Source of the DNA: Haliclona indistincta
Taxonomy: Eukaryota > Porifera > Demospongiae > Haplosclerida > Chalinidae
NCBI GenBank assembly: GCA_964017065.1
Contig: OZ024790.1
Location: 12,287,498 to 12,351,497 of the forward strand
DNA length: 64,000 bases
Direction of reading: 5' to 3'
In this document: positions 9,528 to 20,916 of the stretch, one piece after another
Layout: the number at the start of each line of letters is the position of its first letter
Numbering within the stretch: the stretch's first letter is position 1
Translations under genes and position numbers: made by a program
Notes under the pieces: generated by a model
What the model was told of the DNA's origin: nothing
The model's input: the letters and a program-made list of their open reading frames with translations, nothing else
Databases searched by the model: none

Positions 9528-12500
9528 ATGAGTTCGCTCGAGAAAGAAGCGGCCGCCTGCATAGCGTTGCTGAACAACGGGTCTCGCGGTGCTGATGCAC
9601 TAGTCCGCGCACCAGCATTGTATCAGCTGCTTAGAAACAAGCCAGCAGCAAAGCTCGCTGATATTAAAGTCATCAACGCGTTACATAGAGCAGGAGGCGA
9701 TGGCGTTCTAGAAACAGCCTGCCTTGGTGCAGCAGTCTCTGGCTTAACCGAAGTAGTGGACAAGCTGCTGAAGGAGTACAGCTGTGACTCGCAGTGTCGT
9801 GGTGAATATGGCGACACGCCCCTTCATTTAGCTGCAGAAAGTGGACACCTAGCTGTGGTCGATCTGCTTATAACTAACCACAACTGTGACCCACAATGCC
9901 GTGACAAAGATGGAGACACTCCCCTACATCTAGCCTCCGAGAAGGGCCATCTGGAGACTGTAGAGTTCTTGGTGAGCAAGCACAATGAGGGACCTCAATG
10001 CCGCAACAAGGAAGGAAGGAATCCTCTTCATTTGGCAGCAGAGAAAGGTCACCTGAAGATAGTGGAAATACTGACAGCTGCAAAATTCAAGTCAGATCTG
10101 ATACACAGCAAAGACAGATATGGCAACACTCCGCTACATTTGGCTGTCAAAAGGGGGCACTTGGAAATTGTAAAATTCTTTGCAATGAAATTCAAGTGTG
10201 ATTTGAAGTGCGGCAGCAAATATCGAAAAGATGTTCCTTTAGAAATCGCCACTCGACATGGTAGACTAGAGCTAGTCAAGTATCTCATAGAAGAGCATGA
10301 CATTGATTTGCAGCCTATAGGGATTGATGTGGCACGCGATGCAGCCAGGTGGGGGCATTTGAACATTGTTAGATATCTGGTCAAAGACAGACTGGTTGAT
10401 GTTCAATCCATTGCTACAGATAGTGCGTTAGAGGCGGCTAGAGGAGGTGATCTGGATATACTCAAGTACTTCCTTGAGGAGCAAAATAGTCAAATCGATT
10501 GCAGTTTGCTCTATCATGCTTGCTTGGATGGGCGTGACGAAATAGTCGAATACCTACTGTCAACAGGCAAAATGGAACCACATACAAAAAGTGGAGGACT
10601 TGGAACATTCTTTGATATGCTTTTTGGTGACTCGAGAGCACTAAAAATGTGCCGAGAATTCATCAATGTCAAGAGATCTTTTCCAGTCGACCAATTTGTG
10701 AAGGCATTCCTTCTCGGGCACCAGGCTGCTGGCAAGAGCACTCTAGCTATGAGCATTCATGAGCGATCTAGTAGCTTGCTTCCACCTATTTTGGGACAGT
10801 TCAGAAATGTCTCTGGAGTGCAAGGTCACACGGCCGGTATAATTCCCTTTGAACTGCAAAGCAAGGAGTTGGGTCACATGGTTCTGTATGATTTCGCTGG
10901 TCAGCCAGAGTACTATGTAAGTCACACAGCAGTTATGCATAATCTGCTCCAAGAGGCACCAGCAGTGTTTATCTGTGTGGTGGACATCAGCAAAAGTGAA
11001 GACGTCATGCTCCGAGAGGTGCACTACTGGCTCAGTTTTATTCAAAATGAGTCTTCTCTTGTTCTTCAAAGATCGAATGTGATTCTTGTGGCAAGCCATG
11101 CTGATGTTGCTCTGGAAGAGAAGCAGAACCTGAGCAGAAAATGCAGAGAAATCTCTCAGATCGGATCAGAGCGGCTTGGAGAAGATGTCTTTGGCGGAGT
11201 CATGCCTCTGGACTGTCGTAAACTTGGAGGAGATGGGTTGGTACATATGCTGAGTGTTCTTAGTCAGGTTTGCAAGTCCGTTCGAGACAACCAGAAGTCC
11301 GATATCAGCTGGTATTGTCACATGCTCCATAGCTTCCTCGAGACTACTACCACTACTGTAGCATGCACGATCGATGAGCTCTCCTCTCAAATATCCTCTT
11401 CCGAAACTTACCTACCACAGGACCCTAGTGATCTCTGCACCTTACTGTCTGCTCTGAATGACCATGGACTAGTATTACTGCTAAAGAACGAAGAAGACTT
11501 GCCATCCAGTTGGGTGATTGTGAAGAAGCAGTCACTTTTGGCTGAAGTGAATGGAACACTGTTTGCCCCTAAAGAATTCAAAGAGCACCAGGCAGGGCTA
11601 GCCAGTAACACTGGTATAATTCCACTCTCGGTTCTCAAGAAGACCTTTCCTCACCATAACCCTTTCATGCTGACCGATTTTCTCAAGAGACTTGAGTTTT
11701 GTCATGACATTGATCCAGCCACTCTGGAAATCGTGTCCTCCAACTTTGTTTCCGATAGCTCCAGTTATTTCAGCACCTATGATCGTGCTAATGAGGTCCT
11801 TCTTTTCTTCCCAGCACTAGTCATGGTAGCACGTCCAGAGGAATGCTCTAGGAGACCAAGTAGCTACAGTTTTGGCTGGTGTCTTTCCTGTGTGAGAGAG
11901 CACCAGTTTCTTTCGGCTCGTTTTACCAACATCCTCTTCCTACGCTTAGCTTATACGTTTGCTTTGGCACCATTGCCAGATGATGGCAGGATTCTATCCA
12001 AAAAGTACAACCGTCGCTGTCAGATATGGAAGAATGGAATCCATTGGCTGAATGAATATGGTCTAGAGAGCATTGTTGAGGTGCTAGAAGAGGGGAGGTG
12101 TGTGATTGTCTTGGTCTCTCTTGGATCCAGTCAGCCATCAGCTTATGCTGAATTATGCAGCTCTCTTGTTGCCACAGTCTTGTCCATACAGGAGGAGGTG
12201 TGTCAAGGTGTTCAGCTTCACGAGAGCTTGATATCGCAGACCCAATTGCAACATTATCCCTGGGATGACGAAATGTCCAGCATGGCTCTCTTTGACATCA
12301 AGAACATAACACAAAGCATTCTTGAGAAGAAGCCTTGCGTCGTAGATAGATCTGGTAGAGAAATGCTTTATCTTGAAAAGAGTTTGCCTTTTGAGCCTTA
12401 CTGCGCCTTGAAACAATCGTCAATTCAACTAATTTTCGATGACAGCAGACAAGATCAACCTGCTTCTTCCTCTCTTATTCACGAAGTACGTACAGGATGT

Positions 12501-13086
12501 AGGCAGATATTGTCGACCAATAGTCTAGCTAAAGGTATCACTATCGGATCCTTGCGAGTCTTGATGAACAGGTTTAGCCTGTTTGTCAACAGGAACCCTC
12601 TTGTAAGTTACCACATACACACTGGTCCTCTAATGATATCTATTTATCAGGATCTTGCCGGCAATATTGAACCAGTTACTGATGATGACTCACTTATTCA
12701 CACAATTTCAGTTCCACAAGATACGCTAGGTACAGTTGACTATTATTATACTGCAATAGTAATTATTATATAATTTATTCACACGTTCAGGTATAAACAG
12801 TCTACGGAACATTCTCCCAGCATTGCATGAACTGGTGAACTGGAAACAGCTTGGTCTAGAGCTGGGCTTACTTCACGCAACTCTGCAAAAGATTGACATT
12901 CAGCAGAGAAGTGCTGTAGACGAATGCAAGCTGGAAATGATCTCGGCGTGGTTGAACTGGGTGGATGACGTGGAGGCCTGCGGTATACCCAGTTGGCAGA
13001 GGCTGTTAGACGCTCTTGAGTCAGTTGGAGAGGATGCTCTCATCGACCAAATAATGAAATCATTTCCATGGAAACATAATGACTAA
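9528..13086 (+). CDS. Ankyrin-Roc-COR-Death protein (ROCO family, kinase-less)
   Basis: Two exons, 9528-12729 and 12791-13086, joined across a 61-nt intron, give 1165 aa. Residues ~80-365 are ankyrin repeats (GDTPLHLAA repeated at about 33-residue spacing). A Roc GTPase follows from ~390: P-loop GHQAAGKST at about 397-405, switch motif DFAGQPEY, and SHAD in the base-recognition position. The COR domain covers about 600-800. The last exon encodes a Death domain (LNWKQLGLELGLLH ... PSWQRLLDALESV). Domain order resembles the C-terminal half of DAPK1, but no kinase domain precedes the ankyrins. In this family Roc-COR acts as a nucleotide-regulated dimer and Death domains bind other Death domains. 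The ATG is preceded by gcc and is the first in frame. Confidence 0.92.
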
Positions 13087-13354
13087 AAATGCTGAGCTCA
13101 TTTTGTTTACATTGTGACATTGTCATAACTAAATTATGCAACATGTATAGATACCATACAAGTGCACTGTATTACCCGATTGGCGTCATAACCATGCACA
13201 TGCCGTATTTGATGCACCAGTCTTCGCTTGCTCATGCATCGTAAAGTTGGCACTATCTGTGATTCAAATACAATATTTTATAGAATTGGACCATCAGCAG
13301 CAAATGTAAATCTGTAGGAGATAGCAAATGGAAGTCTGTAGGAGGTAGTTTAGA
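13087..13354. other. Convergent intergenic region, ROCO / Death-domain gene
   Basis: About 270 bp holding both 3' flanks. An imperfect short tandem repeat (tctgtaggag...) occurs near 13310-13345, just before the minus-strand stop. Nothing else is seen. Confidence 0.5.
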
Positions 13355-16221
13355 CTACTTCTCTTCAGCCAGAAAGTGATAGTCTCCTCCTCCTGCTGCT
13401 GATGATGCTACCGGTGGGAAGGAACTCAGTGTGTTGTGTTCAATCAATTTGGTTTCTGAGAGCGCACCAAGTTTGGATCTGTCTGTGTCAAATGATTTTG
13501 TGAAGCTTAGGGAAGGAAAGCTTTTCTTTATCAGCTTGTCTCTCTTAATCTTGAGCCTATCTTGGTCCCTCTGAAAAACATCAGAAAGAGATAAACAAAA
13601 TAAATTTGAGAATAAGCTCTAATGTGTGTATGTGGGCTCCACCACTAAAGCCTAAACCAGCTCTATCCCATTACAGGCTCCTTTCATCCATTCCACAAAT
13701 AGTGCATAATAAGAAAACACTTACAATCTATACATCATAGTATGTACAGTACATTTATCATGAATCATTTTCACATGAATTGTGATTTGACATGTAGATC
13801 ATTACAAGCTTTACAAATCAACAATAAGCTATAACATTACACACAAATTAAGTTCACAGCATCAGTGATGCTTCTTAGAAAGAAATAGCTGAAGCCAGAA
13901 ACAATTCGGCTTATGTAACTTTCAAAAGTACATGTAGTGAAAGCAAACCAATCGTTGCTATGCGTCGCCATGGTGAGCTAAGAATGATACACACACGCTA
14001 CAAGAATTCAAGTGTATCAGTGCTACACATCAACAGAAATAGTACGTTCAGCTAATCCAATTATCAGTACAGTCTCCTATTACAGTGCAAATAAATACAG
14101 TTTGCTTCTCAAATCTAATCAAAGTGTTCATAGCAACTGTCTTCAGGCAGACAAGAACGGCATAACAACACTGCCTAACAACACTGTTAGCAGGGCAAAT
14201 CACATTATGGATGGTGTTGCCCAACTACAATATCACAGCCCTGTGTGTGCTCTACATCAGTGAGGGACACAGATAGTCACCGTATGATTGCATAGTACAG
14301 CAAACAGTAGACATGACACAAGGCAGGAATAGACACTGAGGCGGCATTTACGCTTGGCTGACGAATGCTTCAGATATTACTGCTTTTCTGACTAAGAGTT
14401 TCCTGTCTGTTCATTTTAAAATCCGTAAACAAGCTATCGACAGCAAAAGTAGAAACTTTGATACAATGCGAAAACAGAACATGACCGAAAACAAATTCAA
14501 GCTCTTTCTGTAAGCTTACCTCGGCCTTCATACTACCATTACTACCAGCGAGCACAGTGCTCTTGCTCGAAAACTGTATGCCCACATTCTACCAACTTCC
14601 ATTGCTAAACGTACTAAAAACGGACCAGTGTAAACAGCAAAAAACGCTGCTATTGAAAATAAAACATTTTCGCAATTTTTGGGCTAATCGTTGTAGCGTG
14701 AATCCCACCAAAAATCAATCCTGTGTTCCAATCATTCAGCACAATACAGCGTGAATCAATTCAATGATACTGTTAATAAGATTAGTATTTCCTCTATGCT
14801 ATAGACAAGCAGTGTTTGAAGTGTCTAGTCAAAAAGAATGAGGCCTAGAGCATCCTGCTTTGAAGCTAATGACAGCTAATGATTCACCGATAGATAATGT
14901 TACGTGTTACGAAATCATGAGACAAAGAGGCTAGCAATCCTTCTCAAGGAGCGGTGATAGTGACAATGAGAACCTTATACATGTGGTGTATGGACTAACA
15001 CCTCAATAAGAACTACAAAACAAATTCCTCAAGCACATGATGGGTCACAAGTCTACATGTACAATGCATTTGAACGTAGTATTTTTCAACTCACTTGAAG
15101 TTGTTCCTCGAGAATTCCGTGACGATACCTGCAAACAAGTAGAAAGAAAGTACATGAGCCTTCAAAGTACATTCAGAGATCATAAAGTACAGTTTAATCT
15201 GTCTGCAATGTCACACCCTGCTTTAAACATGTAGCCAGGGACACTTGCTTCTTGGGATCAAACAGCTAAGGTCAACTACAAAGGACCCTAAATATTATGA
15301 TTGGGTATGACAACAAAGCTTTAGGGAAGCAGACACTCAAGATAACACCTGCACAGTCTGAACCATTGACCCCAGTCAAAGAATGACCTGTCTACTTCCC
15401 TCACCATTTAGCAATATGAGACAGATCAGCTCTCTCCAGCACAGCACATATCTCTCCTATTCTTCTATCTCCACTATCTAGCCATTTCTTTAGCACATAT
15501 AAAGCTTGATACTTTGGTGATTTGATGTCTTTCAGAGCGTACTCATAATCTGAAGTAGGAAGACCCAGTAGATCAGTTACTAGGGGAAGTTTTGCACCGA
15601 TTTGGGAAGAAAGTAATTCTAAATCACTATAGGTGACAAGTTCTTCTGATAAATCACAGTCTGGAAGATCATCATCGGTCTCAAGGTTGTCAGTAAAGGC
15701 TGAATCTTCATCGCTAGGAATTTTTTGCAATGAATGACACCTGTCCGAGCTGCTAAGATGTCTGCCGGTTCTCTGAAGCAGGGGATCCAAAGGGCTCAGA
15801 AATGGTAGAACAGGGGAGAGAGATCCGGAGCGGTACTTTCCAGGATGAACAGACAGCAAGGTGTGGTGGTTGGTGGTTATCTTACCACGAAGAGGAGAAG
15901 TTGGAGGCAGTATGATGCTCCCAACAGTATGTATTCGTTGAAGGGGCTTTCTTGACCGTGGGCTAGGTGTACGGCTGTGTTGCTGAGGTGGTGACGGTGA
16001 AGTGGCGCCAATGGGAGAGAGAGGCGGAGTAGGAGACATAGGTTCGTGTGCTGCTGGATGACTGTGCAAGTCAGGACTAGAACGAAGTCCGTCGTCATCA
16101 CTCTGTAGACAAAGAAGATAAAAAATACGGCAGCACAGCAAACTGATTAGCTCACGTTATGTGGTGCCCAAATTTTCCCTTGCTGTTGCACCCAATGCGC
16201 AATCCTGCGTTCTTCCATCAT
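13355..16221 (-). CDS. Ser/Pro-rich protein with internal Death domain
   Basis: Five exons join in frame: 16156-16221, 15405-16102, 15095-15128 (a 34-nt micro-exon), 14520-14573 and 13355-13570, giving 355 aa; an in-frame ATG at 16233 would add four residues. After a short N-terminus comes a long Ser/Pro-rich linker (SPTPPLSP, TPSPRSRKP) and an acidic stretch. A Death-fold domain follows (about residues 175-255; SSQIGAKLPLVTDLLGLP ... ALYVLKKWLDSGDRR). A basic/coiled segment and a Gly-rich end are encoded by the last exons. Reading straight through exon 2 instead would stop at 15401, just after the Death domain, so a shorter isoform is possible. I do not recognise an orthologue. Death domains mediate homotypic assembly in apoptosis and innate signalling; proline-directed sites suggest regulation by phosphorylation. 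Confidence 0.7.
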
Positions 16222-16484
16222 GATCGAGGACATGTAGATGAGTGGGAGATAATGAATTCCTACTGAGAGGTAGTCGGTCGATCTATTCCGCCCCCCGGGG
16301 CGCCGTGATGGAACTGCTGCGAGCAGGCAGCGATGGTAACTTCTCTGCTTCGAAGAGAAGCGGTGCGAAGCGGTGTCAACTGCTGTTTACCTGGAACTCC
16401 GTTTATCTACTCCGTGTTCTGTTGCATCACGTGATCCGTTTCTTTGCCAACCAGTAAACATGTGGGCCGGGGCCTGAGCAGAAA
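16222..16484. promoter_or_regulatory. Divergent promoter region, Death-domain gene / CCDC24
   Basis: About 260 bp separate the two divergent start codons. A GC-rich stretch (ccccccggggcgccg at 16291-16305) lies inside. No named motif can be supported. Confidence 0.45.
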
Positions 16485-18606
16485 ATGCAAGCTACCTCGT
16501 GTGCAAGTATCCGTGAGACTGGACAATCAACGTTTGAATTGGTCCCTCGTCTTTGGGACAAAGTGCAGCAAAACTGCCCTCAGGAAGAGACTCATGAATT
16601 GAAAAAAATCATCGGAGATTCCCTGATCGAAGAATCATGTGACCTCTACTCAGAGGTGAGGCTCAACTCGCTAGATCAGTGTCTAAGTTTCAATCCTTTT
16701 AGGCAAGCACGTTGCTTGAGATTTATCAACAAATGTTGGCTGAGTCTGATCGCTTTGAACTGGCTGAACATTCAAATAAGTTGGCTGACCCTCCAGAAGT
16801 GAGGGACAGGATTGTTCAAGAAATCGTCTTCCTAGTAGACAACCTCAGACTAAGATCAGCCCAGACAGGAAGGTAGTTACAATCAAGCAACATGCACGCA
16901 GACACTGATGTTCATGTAACACAACATAGTATGACCATGTACAGACCACAGCCTCTTCTAAACCACCTCATACCTGTAACCCTGTAGTTCACATGTTTGT
17001 GACGCTTTGAATTCTTGTTCTTCAATAGACTACACTCACCAGTCTTAGAGAACAACAAGGCGGTGATCGACTATGCTACAGATCGAACACAAGGTATACG
17101 CTTTATAATTAAATTTCTTCTTGCACGGTACGTAGTGATAAAATATGTGAATTGCTTTGAGACAAACTTGATACAACTTTCAACCTCTCGTGACATACAC
17201 TAACAAGCACAAAGGGTGCATGTATTACAGTGTACTCATCATGCACGCTCTCTGAAATGCAGACATAACATTTTACTTATTGTATGTATGATCACGTGTA
17301 TAATATTTATTTGCTGTATATTGTCAACCTCCAAGATACGAATATATAAATTATATAATATTCTCTGTGGTTTCTGGACTGTAACATGTGAACTATTATC
17401 TTTACTATAGAATGCAAACACAGAGCCAGTAGACCGTGCAGTGCAGATAACAGAGGGAGCTCCTCTACTCCTGAAAGCATCAGGTATGAGAATTGAGGAC
17501 TCCCTCACTCACTCACTCAATCACTCACTCACTCTCTCACCCACTCACTCTGTCACTCACTCACTCATTCATTCACTCACTCGCTTACTCACTCACTCCC
17601 TCTCTAGCCGAGCTTCATTATCAGAGGTTGCATCAGATCCAGACCTAGTGTCTGTGGTAGCTATCGATACATCGCTAGACCAGATCAGAGCGGCTTTGAT
17701 ACAGGAATGCACTGATCGAAAAGCCTACATCACCAGACTACAGGTACGATCACAAATCTCATCTCACTGCACATGTATTGACTATACACACTATTGTACA
17801 AATGGAGCAGTTATTCTACAGTTTGAAATAGAACATCAACTTTTGTTAGTTTGAGTGACCACAGACTATTGCATTTAACCAAGGACTAGTGACTGTGGTT
17901 TCGGACTCTGACCACTGCCTATTAGCTGACAATTCACTCGTGAAACCAATTTCATAGTCCGCAAGCAGAGAATTCCTCTGCACTCTCAAAAAGTAACTGC
18001 AAGAGTTATTACCGATTGCAATAGCTAGCTCAGCCGATTCTAAAATTCATTTCTTAGACCATAGTTGATGCGTCTATTCATTACAAACATTCCAAGGTGG
18101 TATCTATGGGTTTTTGCTAAGCCAGCAAACCCAGGCAATGTAAACACTCCATGAATACTACATGTAGAACAATGTGTCAACATGATGCTAGTCTTGTTAT
18201 TCATTTCAAGGCTTGTATCGATGAAGAGATCGACAGCAGTTCAAGGAAAGTGCCTTCTCTGAAAGGTTAGTTTCGTCAAGAGAGCACAGTGTTGTTTAAA
18301 GTCTACTTATAACCCTATACCCTCTTGTTATGGTTTAGAATTACGTCTTACAACATCACAATTGGAGGGAGAGCTACTGTCTAAACCCTCATCTCCCTCT
18401 ACAAAACCACGTCCTCCATTTCAACCAGCACCACAGCAGAGGTGAACTCACAACCTCACACCAAAGATGCTCCTATTCACTCTCCCCCCCCCCTCCATAG
18501 ACAAACTCCACGAAGAGCCAGTATGCCTCTGAAAAGCCAGCAACCCAGACTGAAGCTAACAGAGAGCTATAAAGAACAGGCACCATTGTTACTAACCGAG
18601 CACTAA
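16485..18606 (+). CDS. CCDC24: Coiled-coil domain-containing protein 24
   Basis: Eight exons join in frame: 16485-16655, 16703-16872, 17029-17093, 17411-17483, 17608-17743, 18211-18265, 18339-18441 and 18501-18606, giving 292 aa (human CCDC24 is about 307). The N-terminus matches the family (LWDKVQQNCPQEETHELKK, IIGDSLIEES). The centre has IDTSLDQIRAALIQECTDRK followed by an acidic CIDEEID, the same order as the human protein. The C-terminus is Pro/Arg-rich. It is a small helical protein of poorly known function; no enzyme motif or signal peptide is present. Intron 4 holds a (CTCA)n tract next to the acceptor. Confidence 0.8.
17503..17607 (+). repeat. (CTCA)n microsatellite in CCDC24 intron 4
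   Basis: About 100 bp of mostly CTCA/CACT units with interruptions, ending as the pyrimidine tract just before the acceptor AG at 17606-17607. Length changes here could affect splicing of exon 5. Confidence 0.85.
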
Positions 18607-18840
18607 ATTTAAACTAACTTTATTCAATCAAAGAATCAAACACAAATTTTTATCACCACAACATACGCAGACCAACTCTGAGGTCAACATTCCATGTTCT
18701 TCTTCAGACATGTACGGAATATAATTGTATCGTTACAGTAGTAAAGTGCACGTGTTGGGTGCAAGCCAAATGTGTGTAAATCGTGAATGGTTCTTGCAAA
18801 GTACCGGAGCAAGCGTGTAGTTCAATGGCCGAGGAGGGGC
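18607..18840. other. Convergent intergenic region, CCDC24 / SERBP1
   Basis: 234 bp between the two stop codons; nothing beyond 3' flanks is seen. Confidence 0.5.
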
Positions 18841-20616
18841 CTAGGCGCTGACAGCAGCCAAGGAGGGAAACTCCTTTTCGTCCTCTACGTTGAGGCCGTT
18901 GCGGTCCCGATTACGTCCAGGACGTCGGCGATCATCAGAATTCCCTCTTCCACGACCTCCCGAACGTCCACCGCCACGGCGAACAGGGTCCTTGAAGAAG
19001 AAGTTGCCTTGGAGTTGAGTTCGCACTCGTCCAGACGTCTTGTACTTCACGACTTCTTCCTAGAGAGAGAGAGAGGGAAGAGAAAGAGAGAGAAGAGAGA
19101 GAGAGGGAGGAGAAAGCGAGAGAAAGATGGAGCGAGTGAAAAGCAACAATAAATGATCACTCACCCTTGTTCCAGGGAAGAACTCATCCTCCGCTCTCTC
19201 ATATCGTACAGCACCCTTCCACTGTCCTTGATCCTCATTCTCACCAGCTTTGCGTTCATTAAATTCATGACGATACCGTTTCTGCAGACACAATTCATCA
19301 CTCTCCTAGCTACCAATTCTCCAACACACTCACCTTCTCCTGCTGAGCATAGAACTCGTCCAAGGTCAACTCACTTACTGCCTCGTCTTCTTCTTCGTCC
19401 TTTTCATCACCAGATTTTTGCTTCCTGGAGGCACAACAAAATAAAAAAAATAAAACAGTTTTATGAGGAGCAAGAACCTACTCTTCTGTGACTTCTCCGT
19501 TGGGTAGCTGTTGATTCTCAGTTCCTTGTAATTCGTCGCTGTTTACGAGGAAATCACAAATAATTTGACAACTGTCCAAGAATGTATAACATGCACTCAC
19601 GCCGCTGTTTCAACTTCATCTTTGACAGAGCCCCAGTTATGGGCTCCGCCCCCCTCTCGCTTGTCTTGGGGCTTCACTGAACTGAAAAGAAAAATAAAAC
19701 TACTAATGATAAGTATACTGTTTTTAAAAGACACCTTTTATCGCTTCCACTCCTCCGTTCGAACTCTCTCTTGCCGCGGAATCCTGTGCCACTCCCTGGA
19801 GCACCACTTCCACTCCCCAGTCTCCCTCCTCTGCCGGCTCGAAATTGTCGAGGACGATCGCCTCCTCTCTGGACGCCGCGTCCTTCGCCAGAATCGTCAA
19901 ACACATTTGAAGAGCTGATGGGACAAACAGACCAATAACAATAGACTCAGATTAGCACACCAGCTGTAATATTGCGCCATACAGGGCTTGCCCTATCATG
20001 CTCAAAACATGGTAACTGTTACTCTGTTTAAACATGCACCACAACCATGCAGAATTAACGGCTGCTTTTCTCCTCTCTTACCCTTGCGCATCGTTTTCTC
20101 TGCTGGGTAGTCGTCCGCGGTTGTTTCGGTTCGTTCTCGGTGGTCTGTTGTCGCCGCCTTTCTCTCCAGAGGTGCTGTTGTTCCTGGGCGGTCTGTTCTC
20201 CCGGGGTCCACTCCGTTCGGGTCTCTGCGAGCGCTCCTTGGTCGGAGATCTCTCGTTGCCTGCAGAAAGAAGCTCCGGTTAGCGTCTGCATCGTACAGCA
20301 GCACGTGCAGCGAAACTGAGTTCGCGGTTAATCAGCCGCCACACACGGCGCGTGCAGCTTGCTCACCTCCGTCTCTCGGAGCACGTTTGTTTGTCGTCTC
20401 CGCCACAGGCTTTTTCCCATTTTGCACAGCCTGAGGTCTCTCTCTTCCATCCTTCGGCTTCGGTTTACCAATTTTATCGATCTTCTTTGCCTCGGGTTTC
20501 TTCTCGGCCTTGTCGGTCAGTTTGGTTGAGGAAACAATGGCGTCGCCAGGGTCATCTTCGTCGTCCATAAAAAGGGCGAACCTGTTGTTCGTAGAAACGC
20601 TGTAGACGTCCTCCAT
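18841..20616 (-). CDS. SERBP1: SERBP1/HABP4-family mRNA- and ribosome-binding protein
   Basis: Eight exons join in frame: 20367-20616, 20082-20259, 19735-19914, 19601-19681, 19482-19538, 19334-19424, 19165-19281 and 18841-19059, giving 390 aa (SERBP1 is about 400). Family marks appear in order: N-terminal NRFALFMDDEDDP, an Arg/Gly-rich middle with KREFERRSGSD, the HNWGSVKDE segment, ELTLDEFYAQQEK, a basic FNERKAGENEDQGQWKGAV region, and an RGG C-terminus ending EKEFPSLAAVSA. Family members bind mRNA and occupy the ribosomal mRNA channel in dormant ribosomes; the RGG parts are usually arginine-methylated. The protein should be mainly disordered and cytoplasmic. The donor of exon 5 (GTAGGT) is the weakest junction. 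Confidence 0.88.
19065..19130. repeat. GA-rich simple repeat in SERBP1 intron 7
   Basis: Purine-rich (AGAGAG/GAGAAAG) on the plus strand. On the coding strand it is a CT-rich polypyrimidine tract directly before the acceptor of exon 8. Confidence 0.8.
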
Positions 20617-20916
20617 CTCGCTACGTGCTCACGGATTGCAAAGGATTTCACGACACACTGGATTATCTGAAGCGAACGGCCATTGCAGCAATAACACGAT
20701 TACAAAACCGTATATTCAGTATTCTATTTTAACAGTTTAAATACACAATTTCAATTTTGTGCGGTAAAAATACATTATGATAATCTGACCAGTCTAGTTA
20801 TGTACATGATACAGTTGATTGCTGTGTGATCATAAAACAATGAGATGAGTGCAAAAAATTGTGATCCCCATTAAAAAAACACCACCTATATCGCCGTTCT
20901 CACATTGAAGTAATTT

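Noticed and set aside
18787..20570. Plus-strand ORFs (121, 112, 117, 82 and 72 aa)
   Set aside because: Shadows and antisense of the Arg/Gly-rich SERBP1 exons and their CT-rich introns.
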